DNA from: Saccharopolyspora indica
GTDB lineage: Bacteria; Actinomycetota; Actinomycetes; Mycobacteriales; Pseudonocardiaceae
Assembly (NCBI RefSeq): GCF_027853965.1
Contig: NZ_JAQGLB010000003.1
Span: 1 to 64,000 of the forward strand
Direction: 5' to 3'
DNA: 64,000 bases
Shown one piece after another: positions 1 through 7,376 of this stretch. The notes below the pieces were generated by a model, which was given only the letters and a program-made list of their open reading frames with translations, made no database searches and was not told where the DNA came from. The position numbers and the translations under genes were made by a program. Every line of letters starts with the position of its first letter. Position 1 is the first letter of the stretch.

Positions 1-110
1 ACGGGGATGACCCGGTATGGAACGGACCCCGTAGCGTGCAGGTAGCTCGCCGGTCGTGGGTGGTCGGGGCCTTGCAGCGTTAGGTGGTGGGCTGCTTCGT
101 CGCCGGTGGT
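1..110. repeat. Left arm of long inverted repeat flanking the DUF222-HNH gene
   Basis: Bases 1-30 are the exact reverse complement of 2256-2285. The similarity continues with mismatches to about base 110 against roughly 2168-2255, including a shared stretch at 56-64. The left arm reproduces, in reverse orientation, the 3' part of the small ORF at 2072-2287, but with an in-frame stop, so it looks like a degenerate copy. The repeat begins at the window edge and may extend further left. Seen directly; the mobile-element interpretation is inference. Confidence 0.8.
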
Positions 111-401
111 TCGAGTGCCTGGTTGCTGTGCTCTGCGGGCTGGCGGCGTGGCTCCCGAGGTCTGACTGTCAACCGGCCAAGCCTGCCGTTGCTGAGATGT
201 CCCATTTAGTCCTCATAGGACAATCGTGGTTTTCATGTTCACGTTTGGCCGCATGCCAACGACACGCCGACGAATACCCGTCTGATGTCGGCGGTTTTTG
301 GTTCTGGGTAAGGGATTTCGTGTTTGGTGGGTGTTGTGATCACCCGTTTGTGGGACGATTATGTGCTCGAATTCTCGTTCGATTGCTGAGAGAATTGATG
401 C

Positions 402-1868
402 ATGACACCGCTGATGACCACCCAGGACACGACCCCCGCCGCTGGCGCGGGCGTGATCGTGTCCGCCCTGCCCGCGTGGGATGCGCCCACGCCGGGAGGG
501 CCGTGGACGCCTGCGGTTGACTCCCTGACCGATGCCGAACTCACGGCCCGGATCGGCCAAGTGGAACAACAGATCCGCCAAGCCCGAATGGAACAGCTCC
601 GGCTGATCGCCGAAGCCGACCGCCGACGCCTCCACGCAGTGCAGGGCGCGCGTTCCACCCAAGCATGGTTGAAGTCCCTGCTCAACATCGACGGCCAGGA
701 CGCCACCACCCGGGTCCGCATCGCCACCGCCACGGCCCCGGCCGTTGGCGATGACGCTGGTCCGGGCACCACCGCAGAGCCCACCACCGCTGCCCTCCCG
801 GTGACCGGGGAAGCCCTGGCAGAGGGCGTGATCAGCCTGGAACACGCACGGGTAATCTCCCGCTGCCTGACCAGGCTGCCCGAACACACCCAGCACCGCG
901 CGGCCGAAATCGAGCGACTGCTGGTGGAAAACGCCTGCCGCCAATGCCCCCGCGACCTCGCCAAACTCGCCGACCGGATCCGCTACATGATCGACGCCGA
1001 CGGCGCTGTGGCCGACGAGCAGGCCCAGTTCGAATCGCGCGAGTTGCACTACGCCACCGCCCGCGACGGAATGCTCGTCATCAAAGCCCGGCTGGACCGC
1101 GAAACCGGCGCGAAGTTCGTCACGGCCCTGCGGCCGTTGGCCGCGCCGCGCCCGGAAACCGATGGGGTCAAGGACCCGCGCACGGTCGGACAGCGCAACG
1201 CCGACGGCCTGTCCACCCTCCTCGACCTCGTCCTCGACACCGACGGCATGCCCCGCACCGGAGGCCAGAAACCCCACCTGACCATCACCATCGACTACAC
1301 CGACCTCAAAAACCAGCTCCCGGTGTCCACCAACAACGATGGCGAGATCCTGGCTGTGGGTAGTGCGGGAATGCTGGAGAGCACCGGCCAGTACCTCAGC
1401 CCCCAGACCATCCGCAGGATCGCCTGCGACTGCGACGTCCTCCCGATGGTTATGGGCGGGGACAGCCTCCCCCTGGATGTCGGAACCTCACAGCGCACCG
1501 CACCGACCCACATCCGCGCGGCGCTGCTCGCGAGGGACGGGGTGTGCGCGTTCCCGGAATGCGACCACCCGGCCGGAACACCCCAAGCCCACCACATCGT
1601 GCACTGGGTTGATGGTGGCCCGACAAGTGTGGAGAACATGGTGATGCTGTGCGCTCACCACCACCGCACCATCCACAACCACCACTGGAACATCGAACTC
1701 CAGCGTGGTCGCCCGATGTTCACCCCACCGACAAACATCGATCCGACACGCACACCCCGACCTGGCGGGAAAGCCCAACCCGCCACACACCGCCATGCCC
1801 TCGGCTTCCTGAAACCACCACCGGAGGGCAGACCGCCAGCGGGCAGACCGCTAGCGAACACACGCTGA
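402..1868 (+). CDS. DUF222 domain HNH endonuclease (13E12/REP family type)
   Basis: The 488-residue protein has a helical DUF222 region (about residues 30-330) and a C-terminal HNH nuclease domain from about residue 375. The latter carries CAFPECDHPAGTPQ, the AHHIVHW core and the CAHHHRTIH motif, giving two Cys pairs for zinc and the catalytic His residues. The ATG at 402 has a GAGAG-like ribosome site nine bases upstream; an ATG at 414 is a weaker alternative. The family is abundant in actinobacteria and includes the 13E12 repeat proteins of mycobacteria; its biological role is not settled. The Pro/Arg-rich tail is poorly conserved in such proteins. It stands alone between inverted repeats, which suggests a mobile or duplicated unit. 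Confidence 0.9.
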   Translation: MTPLMTTQDTTPAAGAGVIVSALPAWDAPTPGGPWTPAVDSLTDAELTARIGQVEQQIRQARMEQLRLIAEADRRRLHAVQGARSTQAWLKSLLNIDGQDATTRVRIATATAPAVGDDAGPGTTAEPTTAALPVTGEALAEGVISLEHARVISRCLTRLPEHTQHRAAEIERLLVENACRQCPRDLAKLADRIRYMIDADGAVADEQAQFESRELHYATARDGMLVIKARLDRETGAKFVTALRPLAAPRPETDGVKDPRTVGQRNADGLSTLLDLVLDTDGMPRTGGQKPHLTITIDYTDLKNQLPVSTNNDGEILAVGSAGMLESTGQYLSPQTIRRIACDCDVLPMVMGGDSLPLDVGTSQRTAPTHIRAALLARDGVCAFPECDHPAGTPQAHHIVHWVDGGPTSVENMVMLCAHHHRTIHNHHWNIELQRGRPMFTPPTNIDPTRTPRPGGKAQPATHRHALGFLKPPPEGRPPAGRPLANTR

Positions 1869-1910
1869 CCCCACCCGAGACAGGGCGGGGCACCCCACCC
1901 TGCCCACCAA

Positions 1911-1974
1911 CCGAACAACCGAACAACCGGCCAACCGGCCAACCGGCCAACCGGCCAACCGGCCAACCGGCCAA
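1911..1974. repeat. Eight-base tandem repeat (CCGGCCAA)
   Basis: Six perfect copies of CCGGCCAA occupy 1927-1974. Two related CCGAACAA units precede them at 1911-1926. The array lies 43 bases after the DUF222-HNH stop codon, in sequence without a convincing gene. It is a simple-sequence array likely to vary in copy number; no function is visible. Confidence 0.9.
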
Positions 1975-2071
1975 CCGAAAGCTACACGCCGCCAGGCGAC
2001 ATCAACCCACCACCAACACACCAGCACCACACCCAGAAACCAAACAACCCCCACAAGAAAGGAACCCACTG

Positions 2072-2287
2072 ATGACGAACCAAACCATCACCCAGCACGA
2101 AACGGCCACCACCAGGCCCCGTCGCCACACCCCGATCAACCGCCAGCCCGCACCGCACACCAACCCCGCACACCACCTGTCGGCGCCGGAACACACCACC
2201 ACCCAACCCCGCAAAGCCCCCACCACCCACGCCCCGCGACCCGCCTGCACGGCCCGGGGTCCGTTCCATACCGGGTCATCCCCGTGA
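2072..2287 (+). CDS. Small Thr/Pro/His-rich hypothetical protein
   Basis: A 71-codon ORF beginning MTNQTITQHETATT, preceded by AAGAAAGGAA at good ribosome-site spacing. It is rich in Thr, Pro, His and Arg with no recognisable domain. Its 3' third is repeated in inverted orientation at the left edge of the window: the last 23 codons align without indels, but that copy has a stop further upstream. Frame conservation weakly supports a coding function; the low-complexity composition argues against. I do not recognise the product. Confidence 0.3.
   Translation: MTNQTITQHETATTRPRRHTPINRQPAPHTNPAHHLSAPEHTTTQPRKAPTTHAPRPACTARGPFHTGSSP
2168..2285. repeat. Right arm of long inverted repeat flanking the DUF222-HNH gene
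   Basis: Partner of the arm at 1-110: 2256-2285 is a perfect 30-base inverted match, with an imperfect match running inward to about 2168. Together the arms enclose about 2.05 kb holding only the DUF222-HNH gene, the tandem repeat and most of the small ORF. Confidence 0.8.
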
Positions 2288-2410
2288 CATAGAGCCAAAA
2301 CGGGGCTGTGGTCCGGATGTCAAGCCTGAAACCCCGAAGGGGCGGCCGCCAGGCCGGGCTTGACATCCGGACCACAGCCCCCACAATCCCACAAACCACG
2401 GGGATGACCC
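2273..2410. repeat. Nested long hairpin (13-bp outer, 25-bp inner arms)
   Basis: Outer arms 2273-2285 and 2398-2410 pair perfectly over 13 bases. Inner arms 2302-2326 and 2357-2381 pair perfectly over 25 bases. The two unpaired spacers between outer and inner arms are both exactly 16 bases, so the structure is symmetric. The apical loop 2327-2356 contains a CCCCGAAGGGG mini-hairpin and the palindrome GGCGGCCGCC. The outer-arm sequence ACGGGGATGACCC also starts the window. A transcription terminator of this size would be unusual; an element end or recombination/attachment site is possible. Confidence 0.85.
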
Positions 2411-2630
2411 CCACCACAACACAACAGACAAAAGTACCGCGCACCTTGAAAACTCAACAACAGAAACAGGACGCGCCCCAAGACGCGTGGATTCCCTGAC
2501 GACCAAAACCCCAACGCCAGGGAATCCACGAACACTCCACCCCGCGCACGACGAGAAAGCACAAGTCGACCACAGCTGATCAACCAAGAACCCATCGACA
2601 CAGAACGAACACGGGCAAAGCTCAAAGGTG
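2411..2630. other. Intergenic, no gene seen
   Basis: No ORF with plausible codon use or ribosome site is visible. The stretch is comparatively A/C-rich and contains a weak repeat of the phrase for an 11-base element near 2490 and 2518 (GGATTCCCTGACG against GGGAATCC in inverted sense). No assigned function. Confidence 0.4.
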
Positions 2631-2661
2631 AATGGCCGGCGACACGACGCCACCGGCCATT
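2631..2661 (-). terminator. Possible terminator of the calerythrin gene
   Basis: Arms 2631-2639 (AATGGCCGG) and 2653-2661 pair perfectly over nine bases around a 13-base loop, 16 bases beyond the stop codon of the minus-strand EF-hand gene. There is no clear T-run, so this is a hairpin candidate only. Confidence 0.4.
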
Positions 2662-2677
2662 CAACTCACAACACTGC

Positions 2678-3196
2678 TCAGCCGAGCAGCTCGACGTCGG
2701 ACTTGCCGTAGTGGAAGTCGCGCACCACGTTCAGCAGCTCGTCGACGGACAGCTCACCGTTGCCGTCCTTGTCGACCTGCTCGAACAGGGTGGAGGTCTT
2801 CGACTCATCCACACCGACCGCGATCAGCCAGGTCGCGAACTCCTCGCCGTTGATCTGGCCGTCGTGGTTCTGGTCGCAGAGACCGACGACGCCCTTCACG
2901 ACCGGACGGAGCACCTGGTCGAACTTGGTCTCGGCACCAGCCTCGACGAGCGGGCCGGCCGCCGCGACGAACTGCTCCTCGCTCAGCGAGCCGGCACCCT
3001 TGGCGACCTGCTCGAACATCGAGGTGAACGCCTCGGTCAGCGCACGGGCCTCCGAGCTGGTCACGCTCTTGCCGAACGCCTGAGCGATCTCCGCGGCCTC
3101 CTGCACGAAGTCGGACCGCTCCAGGCTTCCGCTGCCGTCGGCGTCCCACTTGGCGAAGCGCTTGCGCAGCCGCTCGGTGGCGATGGCGTTGGCCAT
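2678..3196 (-). CDS. Calerythrin-like EF-hand calcium-binding protein
   Basis: The 172-residue acidic protein has EF-hand loops at residues 18-29 (DADGSGSLERSD), 108-119 (DQNHDGQINGEE) and 142-153 (DKDGNGELSVDE), each with Asp/Asn/Ser ligands at the expected positions. A degenerate second hand lies around residues 60-80. Length, the RLRKRF...WDADG start and the DVELLG end match calerythrin of Saccharopolyspora erythraea, a sarcoplasmic-type four-hand protein. The ATG is preceded by GGGAGTG. Role is presumably cytosolic calcium buffering or signalling; no partner is evident nearby. It is the best single clue to the taxon. Confidence 0.95.
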   Translation of the reverse strand: MANAIATERLRKRFAKWDADGSGSLERSDFVQEAAEIAQAFGKSVTSSEARALTEAFTSMFEQVAKGAGSLSEEQFVAAAGPLVEAGAETKFDQVLRPVVKGVVGLCDQNHDGQINGEEFATWLIAVGVDESKTSTLFEQVDKDGNGELSVDELLNVVRDFHYGKSDVELLG

Positions 3197-3239
3197 TGGT
3201 CACACTCCCATTTCTCTATTACCACTGGGGAAAGCAGGA

Positions 3240-3255
3240 CGGGAAGGGCTTCCCG
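3240..3255. terminator. Short hairpin after the nucleotide-sugar dehydrogenase gene
   Basis: CGGGAA and TTCCCG pair around a four-base GGGC loop in the gap between the dehydrogenase stop and the calerythrin start. Small and without a T-run; it could be a terminator for the minus-strand dehydrogenase gene or have no role. Confidence 0.25.
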
Positions 3256-3303
3256 CCCCCAACGCGGGGACTTCCGTCTCCCGCGCAGGTCTGAGTTGTC
3301 GGC

Positions 3304-4557
3304 TCACATCCGAGCCACTTGCTCACCCGCGACCACACCGCGGGTGTCCAGCAACGGGCACGCAGCCCTGGACAGCGTTCGGGTGTCGTACTCCCCGTGC
3401 GCCTGTAACAGGATCGCCAGGTCCGCCGAGACGAACCCGGCGCCAATATCGTCCACTTTGGTCATGTCGGATCCGTCCACGGCGAACGAATCCACGTGCG
3501 GGTCGTGGAACAGCACCTCCGCGCCCCGCCTGCGCAGCTCGCGCGCCACCGGGAACGCCGGGGACTCCCGGGTGTCGGCGACGTCGCGCTTGTAGGTCAC
3601 TCCGAGCAGCAGCACCCGGGAACCACGGATCGGCTTCTCCTGCAGCAGCTCTTCGGCTCGGTCGACGATGTACCGCGGCATCCGGTCGTTCACCTCGCGC
3701 GCCGCGCTCAGCACGTCGAAGGTGAAGCCCTCCTCGCGAGCCTTGCTCGCCAGGTACAGCGGGTCGATCGGGATGCAGTGCCCGCCGACTCCGGGGCCCG
3801 GGTCGAAGGGAACGTAGCCGAACGGCTTGGTCCCAGCGCAGCGCAACACGTCCCACACGTCGATGTTCACCTGATCGCAGAACTGCGCGACTTCGTTGAC
3901 CAGAGCGATGTTGACGTAGCGGTAGGTGTTCTCCAGCAGCTTCGCCAGCTCCGCCTCCCGGGTGCCGTGCGCCACCACCACCGAATCCACGAACCGGCCG
4001 TAGAACGTCGCGCCGTACTTCGCGCACAGCGGCGTGACACCACCGACTACCTTCGGCGTGTTGCGCACCCCGAACGAAGCGTTGCCGGGATCGATCCGCT
4101 CCGGTGAGAACACCAGGTGGAAGTCGGAACCCACCGCCAGCCCGCTGCGCTCCTCCAGCAACGGCAGGACCGTCTCCTCCGTGGTACCCGGGTACGAGGT
4201 GGACTCCAGCACCACCAGCATTCCCGGCCGCAGGTGATCAGCCACCGCGCACGCCGCAGAGCGCACCGCCGCGAGATCGGGTTCCCCGTCGGCGGACAAC
4301 CCGGTGGGCACGCAGATCACCACGGTGTCCGCAGCGCCGATCACCGCAGGATCGCTGCCTGCCCGGAACCCGCTCGCGAGGAGCTCTGCGACCGCCTCGC
4401 TGGAGACGTCCCCGACGTGCGAGCGGCCGGCGTTGAGCCCCTCCACCACCACATCGGAGATGTCGAGCCCGGCCGTGGCCAGACCGGCCTCGGCCGCCCG
4501 GACCGCCAGCGGCAGCCCGACGTAGCCGAGTCCTACGACGACGAGATCAAGCGACAA
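3304..4557 (-). CDS. UDP-sugar/nucleotide-sugar dehydrogenase
   Basis: 417 residues with the three-part UDP-glucose/UDP-N-acetylmannosamine dehydrogenase architecture: an N-terminal Rossmann motif GLGYVGLP (residues 9-16), the STSYPGTT and SPERIDPG segments, the catalytic-cysteine motif GPGVGGHCIPIDP (Cys261), and a C-terminal UDP-binding domain with TYKRDVADTRESPA near residues 321-334. The enzyme oxidises a nucleotide sugar at C6 twice with NAD to a uronic acid, for polysaccharide or glycoconjugate synthesis. SPERIDPGN and the overall pattern resemble the WecC/WbpA branch more than UDP-glucose dehydrogenase, but substrate cannot be fixed. The start is TTG at 4557 with GGAG seven bases upstream. 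Confidence 0.93.
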   Translation of the reverse strand: MSLDLVVVGLGYVGLPLAVRAAEAGLATAGLDISDVVVEGLNAGRSHVGDVSSEAVAELLASGFRAGSDPAVIGAADTVVICVPTGLSADGEPDLAAVRSAACAVADHLRPGMLVVLESTSYPGTTEETVLPLLEERSGLAVGSDFHLVFSPERIDPGNASFGVRNTPKVVGGVTPLCAKYGATFYGRFVDSVVVAHGTREAELAKLLENTYRYVNIALVNEVAQFCDQVNIDVWDVLRCAGTKPFGYVPFDPGPGVGGHCIPIDPLYLASKAREEGFTFDVLSAAREVNDRMPRYIVDRAEELLQEKPIRGSRVLLLGVTYKRDVADTRESPAFPVARELRRRGAEVLFHDPHVDSFAVDGSDMTKVDDIGAGFVSADLAILLQAHGEYDTRTLSRAACPLLDTRGVVAGEQVARM

Positions 4558-4605
4558 CGCGGGTCTCCAGCGGATGAGTCGATGCCATTGCTGCTGCTCG
4601 CCGGG

Positions 4606-4911
4606 TCACGCCGAGAAGCTCCCGCTACCGGGAGCGACGTGCGAGCCGTAGCCGGGCGCAACGGTGAGGGACGGCGTCAGGCAGAACGGGTCGCCGTAGA
4701 TCTGCACCGGCTTGTCGGTGTTGTTCACCAGCACGTGCGCGGCCATCGGGAGCTTGTGGCAGCCCTCCGGAGAGGTGTAGGTCGTCAGCTGCTGCACCTC
4801 CGTCTCGAAGACGACGACATCGCCACCAGCGGCTGCCGCGGTGCCCGCGGACAGGCCCATCGCAAGCGCACTCACGGCCAGCAGCACCGGAACGGAACGG
4901 GACAGGCTCAT
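4606..4911 (-). CDS. Small secreted hypothetical protein
   Basis: A 101-residue protein starting MSLSRSVPVLLAVSALAM with a typical signal peptide ending around AGTAAAAGG. The mature part is about 70 residues with two cysteines (SPEGCHKLP and GDPFCLTP) that could form a disulfide. An upstream in-frame ATG exists, but the chosen ATG has AAAGGAAG directly before it. It lies 60 bases downstream of the secreted gene at 4972-6231 and 48 bases upstream of the nucleotide-sugar dehydrogenase, all in one direction, so a common transcript is likely. Family not recognised. Confidence 0.75.
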   Translation of the reverse strand: MSLSRSVPVLLAVSALAMGLSAGTAAAAGGDVVVFETEVQQLTTYTSPEGCHKLPMAAHVLVNNTDKPVQIYGDPFCLTPSLTVAPGYGSHVAPGSGSFSA

Positions 4912-4971
4912 GTTTGACTTCCTTTCATCGATGTTCGTTTTCTCTTGCGCAGCGCGGGTTTCGCCCACCGG

Positions 4972-6231
4972 TCAACGACCGATGCGAGTGGCCGAGGACA
5001 GCGCACCCACGCTGACGGTCATCACGAGCACACCGAGAACCGCGATGATCCCGGCTGCTCTCGCTGGCGCTTCCCGCACGCCACTGGTCTCCGCCAGCTC
5101 CGGAACCCCGGGCGGTGGCACTTCCGTCTCCACCCCGGGCAAGGTCGGGGCGACAGGAGCCACCGCATGTGCCGTGGCACGTACCGCTTGGGCGGAATCC
5201 GCCACCGCACCACCGGAAGCCGCGGTAGCGGTGACCGTGAGATCGACCCGCTCACCGGCTCCCACGCGGCAGGTGTAGGTGATCGTCCGCCCGGGCGCGA
5301 GCTCACCGATCTCACGCCCGCACGAAGCCGGTCGACCGGTGACCACGACATCCTGCAGCGGCACCGAGGACGGGTTGTGCACCATCACCGGAACCAGCGC
5401 AGCATCGGCGCCCTCGGTGAGCGCGATGTCACCGATGGACAGCGCGATCTGCGCCTCCTGCAGGATCTCGACGTGCCCGGTCGCCTCCGCCGCCACTCGG
5501 CGTCCCTCCGGAGTCGTGCCTCGAACGCGTGCAGTCAACCCGCCGTCCTCCGGCACGGCACCGTCACACGAAACCTCCGTGCTGCGCCCCGGCTCCAGCC
5601 GGTCGACGCTGCGACGGCACGGGCCGGTGCCGAGCTCGGCTTCGATCCGAGTCAGCGCGACGCCGCCGGTGTTGGTGATGACCGCGTGCTGGGTGATCCG
5701 GTCACCGGGGTGCGCGGCGGACGGCTGCGCGCTGGTGCGGACCTCCAGTGCCGCGTGCCAGCTCACACGCAGCCGCCACTTTCCCCAGCAGGGCTCACCG
5801 GATCCGGGAGCCACGCCCCGGACCACGACGGTGCGCCCGTCGGCGGCGAGGATGCCGGGCAAGCGATCCGACACGTCGGCGTGCGCGGTGGCGTTGCCGT
5901 GCTCGTCCCGGGTGATGCGCTCGGCCACGATCCGCTCCGAGCCCACGTGCAGAGCCATCGCGGGGTCGGCCGGCCACACGCCCGGGACGAAGCGGCACCA
6001 GCCCATCGCGTCGTCGCCCCACTCGAGCTCTGCGGTCACACTCCGGAATTCGTGAGGAATCCTCAGCTCGGCGATCGAGTTGACACCGGGAACGAGGACA
6101 CCACCGACCGTCGCCGATGCGGCGTTCCGGTCATGCTCGGCCGGCCCGTGCGCGGCCACGAGCCACGGTGCGAGCAGCAGCAGCGCGCACACCAGCAAGC
6201 TCGATGAACGCGCGCCCGTCAAGGTGCGCAC
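4972..6231 (-). CDS. Secreted, C-terminally anchored protein with Ig/CARDB-like repeats
   Basis: 419 residues: N-terminal signal peptide (residues 1-27), a beta-rich extracellular region with paired cysteines, two or more DUF11/CARDB-like segments (TNTGGVALTRIEAELG, HNPSSVPLQDVVVTG), a Pro-rich stalk, and a C-terminal hydrophobic helix followed by the basic tail SSATRIGR. The stalk ends in LAETSG. This is close to the LAxTG sorting signal of actinobacterial class E sortases but has Ser where Gly is expected. Thus either membrane-anchored or an imperfect sortase substrate. Function unknown; likely a surface adhesin or coat protein. First gene of the minus-strand group. Confidence 0.7.
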   Translation of the reverse strand: MRTLTGARSSSLLVCALLLLAPWLVAAHGPAEHDRNAASATVGGVLVPGVNSIAELRIPHEFRSVTAELEWGDDAMGWCRFVPGVWPADPAMALHVGSERIVAERITRDEHGNATAHADVSDRLPGILAADGRTVVVRGVAPGSGEPCWGKWRLRVSWHAALEVRTSAQPSAAHPGDRITQHAVITNTGGVALTRIEAELGTGPCRRSVDRLEPGRSTEVSCDGAVPEDGGLTARVRGTTPEGRRVAAEATGHVEILQEAQIALSIGDIALTEGADAALVPVMVHNPSSVPLQDVVVTGRPASCGREIGELAPGRTITYTCRVGAGERVDLTVTATAASGGAVADSAQAVRATAHAVAPVAPTLPGVETEVPPPGVPELAETSGVREAPARAAGIIAVLGVLVMTVSVGALSSATRIGR

Positions 6232-6598
6232 GACTGCAGATCCCCCTCTGTAGTCAGTGTTTTCGGCATATACCCGAAGACAGGATCACGGTCCGTCACG
6301 TGATCGACGCAGAACGTAGCACGGCCTGATTTCGGCTCCGCCCACCGTGAAGTTTCGTCCACAATGGACTCGAGAATGACGTTGACCTGCTGGGGAAAGA
6401 CCCCTTTCACCCGGTCAGAGTAGCTTCGCGTGGACCAGCGATGTCCGGTTCGGATTTCTCAAGACCACCCGATTGAGCGGAATCGATCCCGATTCAAGGG
6501 AATCCGCCGATCTCACCGGTACCTTCGCCCCTGGCCGCGCTCCGGTTCTCGGGCGCCTGGCGCCTCGTCCTCCCACGCGTTCGTTAGGACCTACCGTC

Positions 6599-7375
6599 GT
6601 GATCCTCATCAGCCTGCTGGCGATCGCCCTGCTGACCGTCGCCGTCGCCGGGTTCACCGTGCTGAACGCCCGCCGCAAGGCGGCCGCATCCGGTGAATCG
6701 GATTCGGATTCGCAGTCCTTCGTCGGCGGCGTGCTGGCCGCCCTGTTCACCGTGGTGCTCGCCTTCTACATCGTGTTCGCCTGGCAGAACGGCGACGACA
6801 TCGAGAAGGCCTCGCAGCACGAGACCAACGCGCTCATCGACGTCTACTGGCAGGCCAGCATCGCCCCGCAGCCGCACGCCGGTGCCATCCAGTCGACGAT
6901 CTCCGACTACACCACCAGGGTCGCCGACCACGAGTGGCTCGCCCACGACGCCGGCGCGGCCGACCCGGAGGCCGAGCGGCTGCTGGGCGAGCTGCGCGCG
7001 CAGGTGCTGGCGCTGCCGGTGGACAGCGAGGCGCTCAAGACCTCCCGCGAGCAGTCGCTGCAGGACATCCGCCAGATCACCGAGAACCGCCAGGAGCGGG
7101 TCACCATCGCGACCGACGACCAGAGCTTCAACATCGTGCTGCTGGTGGCCAGCGTTCTCGGCGCCGTGCTGATGATCGTCTTCCCGCTGCTGATCGGGCT
7201 GAGCATGCGCCCGGCCAACGTCGCGGTGATGGCGGTGCTCACGGCGACCCTCGGGTTCACCGTCTACATGTCGTTCGCGCTGCTGCAACCGTTCAGCGGC
7301 CCGTTCGGCGTCGACCCGGACGCGTTCAACGCCGCGCAGGAGACCTTCGGGACGGCCGCGGAATCCGCGTCCTGA
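6599..7375 (+). CDS. DUF4239-like integral membrane protein
   Basis: 258 residues starting with GTG at 6599 (MILISLLAIALLTVAVAGF), preceded by AGGAC; the longer open frame from 6473 lacks membrane-protein character and a ribosome site. There is an N-terminal TM segment, a second TM segment around FVGGVLAALFTVVLAFYIVF, a soluble helical middle, and two C-terminal TM segments near VLLVASVLGAVLMIVFPLL and VMAVLTATLGFTVYMSFAL. This matches the DUF4239 (bestrophin-related) layout. Role unknown. It converges on the permease gene with a one-base gap. Confidence 0.75.
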   Translation: MILISLLAIALLTVAVAGFTVLNARRKAAASGESDSDSQSFVGGVLAALFTVVLAFYIVFAWQNGDDIEKASQHETNALIDVYWQASIAPQPHAGAIQSTISDYTTRVADHEWLAHDAGAADPEAERLLGELRAQVLALPVDSEALKTSREQSLQDIRQITENRQERVTIATDDQSFNIVLLVASVLGAVLMIVFPLLIGLSMRPANVAVMAVLTATLGFTVYMSFALLQPFSGPFGVDPDAFNAAQETFGTAAESAS

Positions 7376-7376
7376 A

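Noticed and set aside
56..520. Plus-strand ORF at the left edge
   Set aside because: It crosses the inverted repeat arm, has no ribosome site and overlaps the DUF222-HNH start in another frame.
1649..2287. Long plus-strand frame overlapping the 3' end of the HNH gene
   Set aside because: Its first part is an out-of-frame shadow of the HNH gene. Only the part from the ATG at 2072, which has its own ribosome site, was kept.
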